From the NCBI GenBank assembly GCA_945897785.1, contig CAMDGD010000004.1:1-64000 (forward strand): 64,000 nucleotides of DNA. The letters run 5' to 3'. A model generated the notes under the pieces. It was not told the DNA's origin. It searched no databases and saw nothing but the letters and a program-made list of their open reading frames with translations. Every line of letters begins with the position of its first letter. Position 1 is the stretch's first letter. The translations under genes and the position numbers were made by a program. Below are positions 10,258 to 19,916 of the stretch, in pieces. The DNA comes from Paludibacter jiangxiensis. GTDB lineage: Bacteria; Bacteroidota; Bacteroidia; Bacteroidales; Paludibacteraceae.

Positions 10258-11040
10258 ATGCAAATAGCGATTATCGGAGCCGGAAATATTGGTCAGGCTA
10301 TAGCCGGCGGTTTTATTCGAAACAAAGCTGTAGAACCCGAAAAACTTATTGTTTCTGATGTTTGCGAAGCTAGCTTAGCAGCTATCCAAAAAATAGATAG
10401 TAATATTACAACAACAAAAAATAACAAGGAAGCTGCAGCAAAAGCATCGATGTTGATATTAGCGGTAAAACCCTGGTTAGTGCAGGCCGTTTTATTTGAT
10501 ATTGCTAAAGAAATATCCGACGATAAAATTATAGTTTCATGTGCAGCAGGAATTGATTTTGATTTTTTATCTCATACCATAGATAAACAAATTGCCTTGT
10601 TTAGAGTAATGCCCAATACCGCTATTTCTATTGGCGAAAGCATGACATTAATTGCTTCTCAGGATACAAGCAAAGCCCAAGATGATTTTGTTGTAAGTTT
10701 GTTTTCAAAACTTGGAAAAGCCTTGCTAATATCTGACAACCTAATGGGAGCCGCTACTTCTGTGGCTTCTTGTGGTATTGCTTATGCGCTTCGTTATTTG
10801 CGTGCATCAACTGTAGGTGCAGTAGAGCTTGGTTTTACACCTGAAACCGCCTCCCTCCTCGTAGCTCAAACTATGAAAGGAGCTGCAGCGCTAATGCTTA
10901 CGAACCAAACGCATCCTGAAATAGAAATTGACAAGGTAACAACTCCAGGTGGGTGGACCATTAAAGGATTAAACGAGATGGAAGCACACGGTTTTAGTAA
11001 TGCCGTAATTAAGGGACTAAAGGCAAATAGAAACTCATAG
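10258..11040 (+). CDS. proC: Pyrroline-5-carboxylate reductase
   Basis: MQIAIIGAGNIGQAIAGGF, VMPNTAISIGESM, TPGGWTIKGLNEME. Likely start ATG 10258, not the listed 10204. Confidence 0.93.
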   Translation: MQIAIIGAGNIGQAIAGGFIRNKAVEPEKLIVSDVCEASLAAIQKIDSNITTTKNNKEAAAKASMLILAVKPWLVQAVLFDIAKEISDDKIIVSCAAGIDFDFLSHTIDKQIALFRVMPNTAISIGESMTLIASQDTSKAQDDFVVSLFSKLGKALLISDNLMGAATSVASCGIAYALRYLRASTVGAVELGFTPETASLLVAQTMKGAAALMLTNQTHPEIEIDKVTTPGGWTIKGLNEMEAHGFSNAVIKGLKANRNS

Positions 11041-11089
11041 TTTTCCTTTAATTGGTTTTCATTCTCTCATAATCAACTATTTTTGTGTT

Positions 11090-11464
11090 ATGCAAAAATT
11101 CATGCACCACTTCTGGAAATCAATACTTGTTTTCGGAGCTGTTTTTATTGTTTCGATTGTACGAACACCAACTGTTTATTTAGAGAAAATTCCTTTTCAA
11201 GATAAGTTAGCCCATATAGTATTATACTTTGTTCTTACAGCCATTTTTTTCTTCGACCTAAAACCTCTCAACAATTCTAGGCAAAAAAAAGCAATTTTTG
11301 CCATTGGTATTCCTTTTTTTTACGGTTGTATTATTGAACTTTGGCAAGGGGTTTTTACCAACCACCGAAGTGCAGACTTATACGATGTATTGGCTAATTT
11401 AACAGGGATAATTAGCTCTTTTGTTGTATTATCTGTAGTTTTTACCGGAAAAAAAACAAAATAG
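11090..11464 (+). CDS. VanZ-family membrane protein
   Basis: Small TM protein with FQDKLAHIVLYFVLT and ELWQGVFTNHRSADLYDVLANLTG motifs. Confidence 0.75.
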   Translation: MQKFMHHFWKSILVFGAVFIVSIVRTPTVYLEKIPFQDKLAHIVLYFVLTAIFFFDLKPLNNSRQKKAIFAIGIPFFYGCIIELWQGVFTNHRSADLYDVLANLTGIISSFVVLSVVFTGKKTK

Positions 11465-11567
11465 ACATTAAAGTTTTTAACAAACAACGCGCGTAATACA
11501 ACTATTTTAGTACTTTTGCTACCTCAAAGTATTTTATTGGTAATTGACAAATTTGTAAAAAAACTCT

Positions 11568-12677
11568 ATGTCGCTTCGTTTTCAAATAGCCTTATCGCAG
11601 ATTAAAGGGATTGGTCCTGTTTTAGCAAAGAACCTTATTGCATACATAGGCAATGCTGAAGGGGTTTTCAGAGAATCGCAAGCCAATCTGGCAAAAATTC
11701 CGGATATAGGCATAGCTTTATCAAAACAGATTAAGCAACAGCAAACCGAAGCACTAAATAGAGCTGATAAAGAACTTTTCTTTATACACAAATACAATAT
11801 TAACACTGTTTTTTACACAGATAAAGACTATCCATACCGTCTAAAAGAATGTGCCGATTCTCCAATAATACTATTTACCAAAGGAAATATTTCTCTTAAC
11901 GGATCGCGAAATATTGCACTAGTAGGTACAAGAGACGCAACTGAATATGGCAAGGAATTGTGCTGCAATTTAATTAAAGATTTAGCCAAGTTTGTTCCGG
12001 ATGCAACTATTGTAAGTGGATTGGCTTATGGTATAGATATTTGTGCACATAAAGCCTCGGTTGAAGTAAATTTACCAACGATAGGGATTGTTGGGCATGG
12101 ACTTGATCGTTTATATCCTGCTCAACACAGACAAACGACGGTAAAAATGCTTGAAATGGGTGGCTTAGTATCGGAGTATCTATCGGAAACAATCCCCGAA
12201 AAACAAAACTTCGTACAACGAAACCGCTTAATTGCCGGTTTGTGTGATGCTATTATCGTTGTCGAATCTGCTGAGAAAGGCGGTTCGTTAATTACCGCTG
12301 ATATGGCTCAATCGTACAACCGAGATGTTTTTGCATTTCCGGGAAGAGTGGGCGACACGCAATCAGCCGGATGCAACAGATTAATTAGTAGTAATAAAGC
12401 CGGACTAATAACATCTGCATCCGATTTAATACAAGCTATGTGTTGGGAAATTAATCCGGAACAAAATACAGTAATTCAACCCAGCTTATTTATGGAGTTG
12501 ACAGAGATTCAACAAATTGTAGTGGGGATTTTGCGAAAAACAGAAACTTTAAGTGTAAATGAGTTGGCTATAGCATTACAAATGCCAGTCAGTAAAACTT
12601 CCTCTTTACTACTCGAAATGGAATTTAATGGTATAGTTAAATGCTTACCCGGAAATGTGTATAAACTAAGACCGTAA
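11568..12677 (+). CDS. dprA: DNA processing protein DprA
   Basis: Rossmann-like DprA domain: VGTRDATEYGKEL, SGLAYGIDICAHKASVE, AGLCDAIIVVESAEKGGSLITADMA. Confidence 0.94.
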   Translation: MSLRFQIALSQIKGIGPVLAKNLIAYIGNAEGVFRESQANLAKIPDIGIALSKQIKQQQTEALNRADKELFFIHKYNINTVFYTDKDYPYRLKECADSPIILFTKGNISLNGSRNIALVGTRDATEYGKELCCNLIKDLAKFVPDATIVSGLAYGIDICAHKASVEVNLPTIGIVGHGLDRLYPAQHRQTTVKMLEMGGLVSEYLSETIPEKQNFVQRNRLIAGLCDAIIVVESAEKGGSLITADMAQSYNRDVFAFPGRVGDTQSAGCNRLISSNKAGLITSASDLIQAMCWEINPEQNTVIQPSLFMELTEIQQIVVGILRKTETLSVNELAIALQMPVSKTSSLLLEMEFNGIVKCLPGNVYKLRP

Positions 12678-12690
12678 GGGTTCTTTAGGT

Positions 12691-12765
12691 AAAAAAATAA
12701 AGCGGAATCACCGCGCTCGGCTATCCGCTTTATTAACCTTAAATCTAATACTATGAAAAACACAG
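12691..12765 (-). ncRNA. Candidate small RNA with its own promoter and intrinsic terminator
   Basis: Minus strand: TATCTTTG (12768-12775) then ~70 nt, ending in stem AATAAAGCGG...CCGCTTTATT with an internal CCGaGCGCGG mini-stem and T7. No ORF. Confidence 0.55.
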
Positions 12766-12894
12766 TACAAAGATAGTTGTTTATATGTTTTAAAACATGA
12801 TTTTTTTGTTAATTAAAGTTAAATATGTGTTTTATAGCATATTTTTGGTCAACACTATTTGTTAATCCTTAACTCATTCAAATAAGATAAAGAC

Positions 12895-13875
12895 TTAAAA
12901 TCCTATCGATTTTAAAAGTAATCCGGATTTCTCATCTAAACCACAAATCAAATTCATATTCTGAACAGCTTGACCTGAAGCTCCTTTTAATAAATTATCT
13001 ATAGCCGACGTCACCAATAATTTTGACCCATGTTTTTCAATATGCAACAATGCCTTATTAGTATTTATTACTTGTTTTAAATCGATGGCTGTATCGCTAA
13101 CAAAAGTAAAGGCAGCATCTGCATAAAAATCGGCATACAATTGCTTGGCTTCTTCTAAAGATAATGAGCAATCGGTATAAGCAGTTACAAATATTCCTCG
13201 GGAAAAATTCCCACGCATAGGAATAAAATTAATGGCTTGGTTAAATCCGGCTTGCAATTGTGTTATTGACTGACATATTTCTGCTAAATGCTGGTGTTCA
13301 AATGCCTTATAAACAGACACATTATTATTGCGCCAACTAAAATGCGAAGTCGATGTCGGTTTCTGTCCCGCTCCGGTAGATCCGGTAATAGCATGTATAT
13401 GCAATTCATTGGTAAGTAAATTGGCTTTAGCTAAAGGCAATACAGCCAATTGTATAGCCGTAGCAAAACATCCCGGATTAGCCACTCGTTTACTATTCAA
13501 TAACGCATCTCTGTTTAATTCCGGAAGTCCGTACAAAAACCCTTTATCATTGGGTTGTGGACGATAATCTGTAGATAAATCGACAATTTTTAAAGTTTCG
13601 GGTAGTTCGTGCGCTTCCATAAACTTCTTTGTATCGCCGTGTGCTGTACAAAAGAACAACAGCTCAACAGTATTCAATGGCAATGCTTCGGTAAATACCA
13701 AATCGATTTCACCAATTAATCCGCCATGTACATCACTCACTTTATTGCCGGCATTACTACCACTGTTAACAAAGCAAATTTCTACTTGAGGATGATTTAC
13801 CAAAAGGCGAATCAATTCCCCGGCAGTGTACCCCGCCCCTCCAATAATTCCTACTTTAATCATAATTATAATCAA
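12895..13875 (-). CDS. argC: N-acetyl-gamma-glutamyl-phosphate reductase
   Basis: KVGIIGGAGYTAGELIRLL, VANPGCFATAIQLA, GSTGAGQKP. Confidence 0.95.
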   Translation of the reverse strand: MIIIMIKVGIIGGAGYTAGELIRLLVNHPQVEICFVNSGSNAGNKVSDVHGGLIGEIDLVFTEALPLNTVELLFFCTAHGDTKKFMEAHELPETLKIVDLSTDYRPQPNDKGFLYGLPELNRDALLNSKRVANPGCFATAIQLAVLPLAKANLLTNELHIHAITGSTGAGQKPTSTSHFSWRNNNVSVYKAFEHQHLAEICQSITQLQAGFNQAINFIPMRGNFSRGIFVTAYTDCSLSLEEAKQLYADFYADAAFTFVSDTAIDLKQVINTNKALLHIEKHGSKLLVTSAIDNLLKGASGQAVQNMNLICGLDEKSGLLLKSIGF

Positions 13876-13949
13876 TGAGCCAATAAGTTAATAAGCTAGT
13901 TTTTCAATTTATTTACATTGGAAAACACGCATATTAGTTCATTGGCATA

Positions 13950-14627
13950 TTATTCGTTTAACAAATCCGGTCGCAAAGTTTTTGTCCGCTCCATCGCCTG
14001 TTCCATTTCCCATTCGTAAATTTTTCGTTCGTGGCCAGACAATAAAATGGCGGGCACTTCCCATCCTTTATAATTTGCCGGACGGGTATATACAGGGGGA
14101 GCTAACAAATTATCCTGAAAAGAATCGGACAAAGCCGACTGTTCATCTCCGATTGCTCCGGGCAATAAACGAACCATACTATCAGTAATCATCGCTGCTA
14201 CCAATTCTCCGCCGGTTAATACAAAATCACCTATAGATATTTCTTTGCTGATAAAATGGTCCCTCACCCGCTGATCAACACCCTTATAATGCCCACAAAG
14301 AATAATAATGTTTTTACATAAAGACAAATTATTAGCCATTTTCTGGTTAAACCGCTCTCCGTCCGGCGAGGTATAAATAACCTCATCGTACTCTCTTTCG
14401 CTTTTAAGCTGTGTAATTAACCGGTCAATAGGTTCAATTTGCAACACCATACCGGCACCAAAACCAAAAGCATAATCATCAACCCTGTTATTTCTATCTA
14501 AAGCATAATCGCGTAAGTTATGAATAAATACCTCAACCAAACCTTTGTCTTTAGCACGCTTAACTATAGAATGATCCAATGGACTCATTAATAAGTCGGG
14601 CAATACAGAGATGATATCTATTCTCAT
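13950..14627 (-). CDS. trmD: tRNA (guanine-N1)-methyltransferase
   Basis: [39 protein letters not shown]. Confidence 0.96.
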   Translation of the reverse strand: MRIDIISVLPDLLMSPLDHSIVKRAKDKGLVEVFIHNLRDYALDRNNRVDDYAFGFGAGMVLQIEPIDRLITQLKSEREYDEVIYTSPDGERFNQKMANNLSLCKNIIILCGHYKGVDQRVRDHFISKEISIGDFVLTGGELVAAMITDSMVRLLPGAIGDEQSALSDSFQDNLLAPPVYTRPANYKGWEVPAILLSGHERKIYEWEMEQAMERTKTLRPDLLNE

Positions 14628-14762
14628 AAAAAAAAGGGTTATTTTACTTAAGCGTACAAATTTAATAAAAATGAAAGAATGCCTGTGTAAATATTACTTG
14701 ATTTATGTTTTTTACATTAACTTAGCTTCTATTCGTTATCTTTGTGGTTTGCAAATTCTGTT

Positions 14763-15983
14763 ATGATATACGAAACACATACACTTTCAAACGGCATCCG
14801 ACTGGTTCATAAACCAGACGAATCGCCTGTTGCTTATTGCGGAATAGCGATAAATACCGGCACACGCGACGAAGAGGAGCACGAACAAGGTATGGCGCAT
14901 TTTATTGAGCATATGCTTTTTAAAGGCACAAAAAAACGAAAAGCATGGCATATCATTAACGGTTTAGAAAATGTAGGAGGCGAATTAAATGCATATACGG
15001 GCAAAGAAGAAACTTTTGTTTACAGTACAGTATTATTAGAAGATTTTGAACGCGCCACAGAACTAATTGCCGATATTGTTTTTAATGCCACCTTTCCGAA
15101 AAATGAAATTGAACGGGAGATTGAAATCATTCTTGACGAAATACAATCATACAAAGATAGTCCAGCAGAAGAAATTTTTGATGACTTTGAAGAATTGGTT
15201 TTTGCCAATAGCGCTATCGGAAGAAATATATTAGGCAAGCCTGAATTACTAAGAAATTTCTCTAAAAAAGATGCGGAACGGTTTATAGAAAACAATTACC
15301 ATACAGATCAGATGGTGTTCTTCTCGCTTGGAAATATTCCTTTTAAAAAAATTATTCGCTGGTGCGAAAAGTACCTAGCATGCTATCCTACTTCAATTCG
15401 AAGCATAAAACGGACAAGCCCAAGCGATTATCAGCCACAGCAACTTTGTTATAAAAAAGACACCCATCAGCTACATCTTATGCTTGGCAATAGAGCTTAC
15501 TCCCTCCATCACGAAAATAAATTAGGTCTGTATATGCTAAACAATATTATCGGAGGTCCGGGAATGAATAGCTTGTTAAACTTATCATTACGCGAAAGAA
15601 ATGGATTGGTTTACAATGTGGAGTCAAATTATACAGCTTTTTCCGACTGTGGTATATTTTCAATTTATTTAGGGTCTGACCCAAAAAATAAAGATAGGTG
15701 TCTATCACTAATCGCCAAAGAATTGCAACTTTTAAAAGATAAGATAATCAGCCCCTTAAGTTTTTCCAAATACAAAAAACAATTAATAGGGCAAGTAACC
15801 ATAGCCTCACAAAACAAAGAAAACCTAGCCCTGAGCATAGGAAAAAGTTTTTTGCATTTTAACCGTATTGAAAGCATGCTCGAAACCAAACAAAAAGTAC
15901 ACGAGCTAAGTCCGGAGAAACTACAACAAATCGCAAACGAAATACTTGATCACAACAAATTGAGTAGTTTAATATACCAATAA
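14763..15983 (+). CDS. M16-family peptidase (processing-peptidase type)
   Basis: HFIEHMLFKGT (HxxEH). The listed start 14742 falls in a TATCTTTG promoter box (14737-14744); ATG 14763 is preferred. Confidence 0.92.
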   Translation: MIYETHTLSNGIRLVHKPDESPVAYCGIAINTGTRDEEEHEQGMAHFIEHMLFKGTKKRKAWHIINGLENVGGELNAYTGKEETFVYSTVLLEDFERATELIADIVFNATFPKNEIEREIEIILDEIQSYKDSPAEEIFDDFEELVFANSAIGRNILGKPELLRNFSKKDAERFIENNYHTDQMVFFSLGNIPFKKIIRWCEKYLACYPTSIRSIKRTSPSDYQPQQLCYKKDTHQLHLMLGNRAYSLHHENKLGLYMLNNIIGGPGMNSLLNLSLRERNGLVYNVESNYTAFSDCGIFSIYLGSDPKNKDRCLSLIAKELQLLKDKIISPLSFSKYKKQLIGQVTIASQNKENLALSIGKSFLHFNRIESMLETKQKVHELSPEKLQQIANEILDHNKLSSLIYQ

Positions 15984-15994
15984 AGACCGCTTTT

Positions 15995-16636
15995 ATGTCA
16001 TCAGCAATAGATAACTATATTGAGGCCCATACCACTGAAGAACCTGACTTACTCAAAAAGCTTAACAGGGAAACGCACTTACGGGTAGTTAACCCACGCA
16101 TGCTTTCAGGGCATGTGCAAGGTCGGTTTTTAAAAATGATATGCCGCATGATACAGCCAAGTTGCGTGCTAGAATTAGGAACTTTTACAGGCTACTCAGC
16201 ACTTTGCCTTGCCGAAGGAATGCCGGAAGATGGGATATTACACACCATTGAAATTAACGATGAACTGGAAGAATTTACACAAGAATTTTTTGCGCAATCG
16301 CCACACGGAAAAAAAATAAAACAACACATAGGCAACGCGTTGGAAATAATTCCAACGCTTATAGAATCGTTTGATTTGGTATTTATGGATGCTGATAAAC
16401 GGGAATACCTGTCGTATTATCATGCCATATTCGACAACGTTAGGCCGGGTGGATATATTATAGCCGACAACACGCTATGGGATGGTAAAGTAGTGGAAAA
16501 TACAACGGCAAACGACAAACAAACCCTTGCCGTTATGGCTTTTAACGATTTTATTGTCAAAGACGAACGGGTAGAAATAGTATTATTACCTTTAAGAGAC
16601 GGTCTCAGCATTATTCGAAAAAATGAACTATATTAA
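15995..16636 (+). CDS. O-methyltransferase (class I SAM)
   Basis: VLELGTFTGYSALCLAEGMPEDG, LVFMDADKREY, GGYIIADNTLWDGKV. Confidence 0.88.
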   Translation: MSSAIDNYIEAHTTEEPDLLKKLNRETHLRVVNPRMLSGHVQGRFLKMICRMIQPSCVLELGTFTGYSALCLAEGMPEDGILHTIEINDELEEFTQEFFAQSPHGKKIKQHIGNALEIIPTLIESFDLVFMDADKREYLSYYHAIFDNVRPGGYIIADNTLWDGKVVENTTANDKQTLAVMAFNDFIVKDERVEIVLLPLRDGLSIIRKNELY

Positions 16637-16662
16637 CAATAAATTTTACCTTTGTATTCATT

Positions 16663-17073
16663 ATGGAAAAATATATTTTTGAACAAAAATTTAAAGTGCG
16701 CGATTACGAATGCGATATTCAAGGAGTACTTAACAATGCCGTATATCAGAATTACTTAGAACATACACGACATGAATTCTTAGCGTCAAAAAATATTTCT
16801 TTTGCCGACTTGCACCTAAAAGGTATCGACCCCATGGTAGCGCGTATAAGCATCGATTATAAAACACCACTTCGTCCGGGAGACTGCTGTATTTGCCGCT
16901 TATATGTACAAAAAGAAGGCATAAAATATGTATTCTTTCAAGATATTTACCGCTTAGGAGATGAAAAAATTGCCATAAAAGCTAGGGTTGATGCAGTAGT
17001 TGTTGTAAACGGAAAATTGGGTTTTTGCGATGAACTAGACGAATTGGTTAACGACACTAAAATAGTAAAATAG
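16663..17073 (+). CDS. Acyl-CoA thioesterase (hotdog fold, 4-HBT family)
   Basis: VRDYECDIQGVLNNAVYQNYLEHTRHEFL hotdog thioesterase motif. Confidence 0.8.
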   Translation: MEKYIFEQKFKVRDYECDIQGVLNNAVYQNYLEHTRHEFLASKNISFADLHLKGIDPMVARISIDYKTPLRPGDCCICRLYVQKEGIKYVFFQDIYRLGDEKIAIKARVDAVVVVNGKLGFCDELDELVNDTKIVK

Positions 17074-17101
17074 TATTCCATAACGGTTAACATAAAATAA
17101 G

Positions 17102-17416
17102 ATGAATGAACATTTAGAAAAAGAAGAGAAAATTGTGGCGGTACTTAAAACGGTATTCGACCCCGAAATACCTGTTAATGTGTACGATTTGGGTCTAATT
17201 TACAACATTGAAGTTACTGAATCAGGCATAGCAAACATCACAATGACGCTAACAGCTCCAAATTGCCCGATGGCAGATTTTATTGTTGAAGATGTTAAAT
17301 ACAAGGTAGAAAGTGTTGAAGATATTGCTGAAGTAAACATTAGCTTAGTGTTCGACCCACCTTGGGATAAAGATATGATGAGCGAAGAGGCTAAACTGGA
17401 ATTAGGGTTTTTGTAA
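17102..17416 (+). CDS. MIP18/DUF59-family Fe-S assembly protein (SufT-like)
   Basis: VFDPEIPVNVYDLGLIYNIEV, TLTAPNCPMADFI. Confidence 0.85.
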   Translation: MNEHLEKEEKIVAVLKTVFDPEIPVNVYDLGLIYNIEVTESGIANITMTLTAPNCPMADFIVEDVKYKVESVEDIAEVNISLVFDPPWDKDMMSEEAKLELGFL

Positions 17417-17442
17417 AAACAACCGTATTAAAATATCCCGTA

Positions 17443-18192
17443 GTGAAAAAAATATATTTTATTTCGGATGCACATCTAGGCTCCTTAATGGTACAAAACC
17501 CTCGAGAACAAGAGCTTAGGTTAATTTCTTTTTTAGATGCAATAAAAGAAGATGCCGCTGAAATATTTCTGTTAGGAGATATGTTTGATTTTTGGTTCGA
17601 ATACAAAACGGTTGTGCCTAAAGGACAAGTTCGTTTTTTAGGCAAACTAGCTGAACTTACAGACAAGGGAATTGTTATCCATTTTTTTACAGGAAATCAC
17701 GACTTATGGACATTTGGTTATTTGGCAGAAGAAATTGGATTGCAAGTACATAAAACCCCGGAAATTATTGAACGAGGCAATAAAAAGTTTTTCCTGGCAC
17801 ATGGCGATGGCTTGCAAGATACCGATAAAGGCTTTGCATTTATTCGTTGGGTGTTTCATAATAAAGTACTGCAACAATTATTTTCTTTCGTTCCCCCTCG
17901 CATTGGCTTAGGCTTTGCTAAACAATGGTCAAAAAGCAACCGAAAAAAAGATATAGCCCATGCCTACGGCTATCAAGGCGAAGAAAAGGAATTATTGGTT
18001 CAATTTGCTAAAAAATTTAGTCAACAAGAAAACATCGATTTTTATATTTTCGGACATCGACATATTTTACTCGATTTGCAGTTGGCACAAAAAAATCGCA
18101 TAGTAATTATTGGCGATTGGCTTACGCTTTTTTCGTACGCCGTATGGGATGGCGAAAACTTAGAGCTTAATCAATACGAACCAACACAATAA
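17443..18192 (+). CDS. lpxH: UDP-2,3-diacylglucosamine diphosphatase
   Basis: Metallophosphoesterase motifs SDAHLG, LGDMFDFWFEY, FTGNHDLW, FGHRHI. Likely a non-ATG (GTG) start at 17443. Confidence 0.85.
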   Translation: MKKIYFISDAHLGSLMVQNPREQELRLISFLDAIKEDAAEIFLLGDMFDFWFEYKTVVPKGQVRFLGKLAELTDKGIVIHFFTGNHDLWTFGYLAEEIGLQVHKTPEIIERGNKKFFLAHGDGLQDTDKGFAFIRWVFHNKVLQQLFSFVPPRIGLGFAKQWSKSNRKKDIAHAYGYQGEEKELLVQFAKKFSQQENIDFYIFGHRHILLDLQLAQKNRIVIIGDWLTLFSYAVWDGENLELNQYEPTQ

Positions 18193-18203
18193 AACGACGG
18201 ATT

Positions 18204-18677
18204 ATGGAAAGTATTATCGTAACTATTATTCAAGCTATGCTTGCTCCGGCAGTAATGATTTCTGCCTGTGGTTTATTACTCCTCGGAACAAATAATAAAT
18301 ATGCCCTTATTGTTAACCGAATACGGCTACTCGATGAAGAAAAAAGAAAACTTAAAATAGCAGGAAAAACAGAACCCTTAACTGAAGATCAACTACATCG
18401 GTTATGGAATGTAGAGCTACAAATTGAAAAAATCAGCTTTCGAATAAAACTGGTACAAAACGCAGTTTTTTCGTACACCTTAGGTGTAATTTTTTTCATT
18501 GCGGCGTCTTTAATAATTGGGATACAGTATTTTATTCCAACAAGTTTCATAACAGGTCTTTCAGGTTTAGCCTTTTTAGTTGGCATGCTTTCGGTAATGG
18601 TAGGAGTTTTATTTGCTGCACGCGAAGTAAGAAAAGGATATGAAATAATTCAACTCGAAATAACTGAAATTGAATAA
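18204..18677 (+). CDS. DUF2721-family membrane protein
   Basis: Multi-TM protein with MLAPAVMISACGLLLLGTNNKYALIVNRIRLLDEE. Confidence 0.7.
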   Translation: MESIIVTIIQAMLAPAVMISACGLLLLGTNNKYALIVNRIRLLDEEKRKLKIAGKTEPLTEDQLHRLWNVELQIEKISFRIKLVQNAVFSYTLGVIFFIAASLIIGIQYFIPTSFITGLSGLAFLVGMLSVMVGVLFAAREVRKGYEIIQLEITEIE

Positions 18678-18698
18678 CTAAATCTAACCACACTAAAT

Positions 18699-19225
18699 AT
18701 GCAAGCTATTAAGAAATACCTACTTGCCCATATTGCCTATCTTCTTTTTATCTCCTGTATTAGCACAAAAAGACATACAATTATTAGTTGTGGCGGGTGG
18801 TCACATATTCGATACTTTGTACTTTTTTCAGTTCTTTGAAAAAATACTCGGTGTAAGTGTTAACACTTGCTTGCAGCCTTTACTAAGATAATTGCCGTAA
18901 ATTAAAATAAACTTCTATTTAATGGTGGCAGAACATATGTTTACAGTTTACACATAAATTACCCTACGGTTTAAAGTAGATTTAAAATATCCAACTATAC
19001 GCTAAGTTAGAATACTCCTATTTATTTGACGAAGTTTATAGTAATTCGGATTACATATAAAGATAATACCCCATTATAAGCATTCAAAAGAACAACTGCA
19101 ATAAGATAATTGACTTTACTCATCAGGTGTATAACTCTTAGTAAGTGTATCTGCTAACCAAACACAACAAAAAAGCTTATAAAAACCATGCCTTCGACAT
19201 AATTCTACGCAATACCATTCACTAG
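18699..19225 (+). pseudogene. Decayed ThuA-like domain protein (two or more frameshifts, several in-frame stops)
   Basis: Start MQAIKKY, then +1 frame YLPILPIFFLSPVLAQKDIQLLVVAGGHIFDTLYFFQFFEKILGVSVNTCLQPLLR*; third frame from 18986: NIQLYAKLEYSYLFDEVYSNSDYI*R*YPIISIQKNNCNKIIDFTHQVYNS**VYLLTKHNKKAYKNHAFDIILRNTIH*. Confidence 0.75.
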
Positions 19226-19339
19226 ATGAGTAAACAATATATGCTAACTTTCATTTTTATACTTAAATGAATTTAATAATGTATAAATTGACGAAAAAAT
19301 GCATTTTTCTGTAAATAATTGCATATTTTTGTCAGAAAT

Positions 19340-19357
19340 TTTGAATATTTATTCACA
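19340..19357. promoter_or_regulatory. ARG box (ArgR operator)
   Basis: TTTGAATATTTATTCACA fits TNTGAATWWWWATTCANA at every specified position; 72-90 bp upstream of argR. Confidence 0.8.
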
Positions 19358-19429
19358 TAATTCATTGTTCTAAAACAAAAACAATCTGACTAAATTTCAA
19401 TATATCAGATATATAATAAGTATATTAGC

Positions 19430-19909
19430 GTGAAAAATAAAAAAATTAGGTTGGAGGCTATTGAAGCAATTATCCGAGTATCTACTTTTCGAAACCAAGA
19501 TGATTTGCTACTGGCGCTTAACGAAAAAGGTTTTTCGTTAACACAAGCTACCCTTTCGCGCGACTTAAAGCAGTTGAAGGTAGCCAAACAGCCAACAGCT
19601 AACGGAGACTATGCCTACATATTTCCCGCTGATACACAAGAAAAAACCAAGTCAATAGCCAGAGATGTTTCGCACTCTTTTGCTGCCAACGGATTTCTAT
19701 CCCTTGATTTTTCGGGAAATATGGCCGTAATAAAAACACGACCGGGATACGCCGGAGGAATTGCCTCTGATATTGACACCTTACCTATTTCGCCATTTTT
19801 AGGTTCACTTGCCGGAGATGACACCATCTTTCTCTTGCTAAAAGAACAAGCTACTAAAGAAACCGTTTTAGAAACCTTAACGCCCATTATTCCGGGAATT
19901 CGAAAATAA
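19430..19909 (+). CDS. argR: Arginine repressor ArgR
   Basis: LTQATLSRDLKQLKVAK DNA-binding motif and C-terminal oligomerisation domain (AGDDTIFLLLK). GTG start. Confidence 0.93.
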   Translation: MKNKKIRLEAIEAIIRVSTFRNQDDLLLALNEKGFSLTQATLSRDLKQLKVAKQPTANGDYAYIFPADTQEKTKSIARDVSHSFAANGFLSLDFSGNMAVIKTRPGYAGGIASDIDTLPISPFLGSLAGDDTIFLLLKEQATKETVLETLTPIIPGIRK

Positions 19910-19916
19910 AATACAC

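Noticed and set aside
19132-19145. 14-mer TAACTCTTAGTAAG also present near 36419
   Set aside because: Only two copies seen and one is inside the ThuA remnant; likely coincidence in AT-rich DNA.
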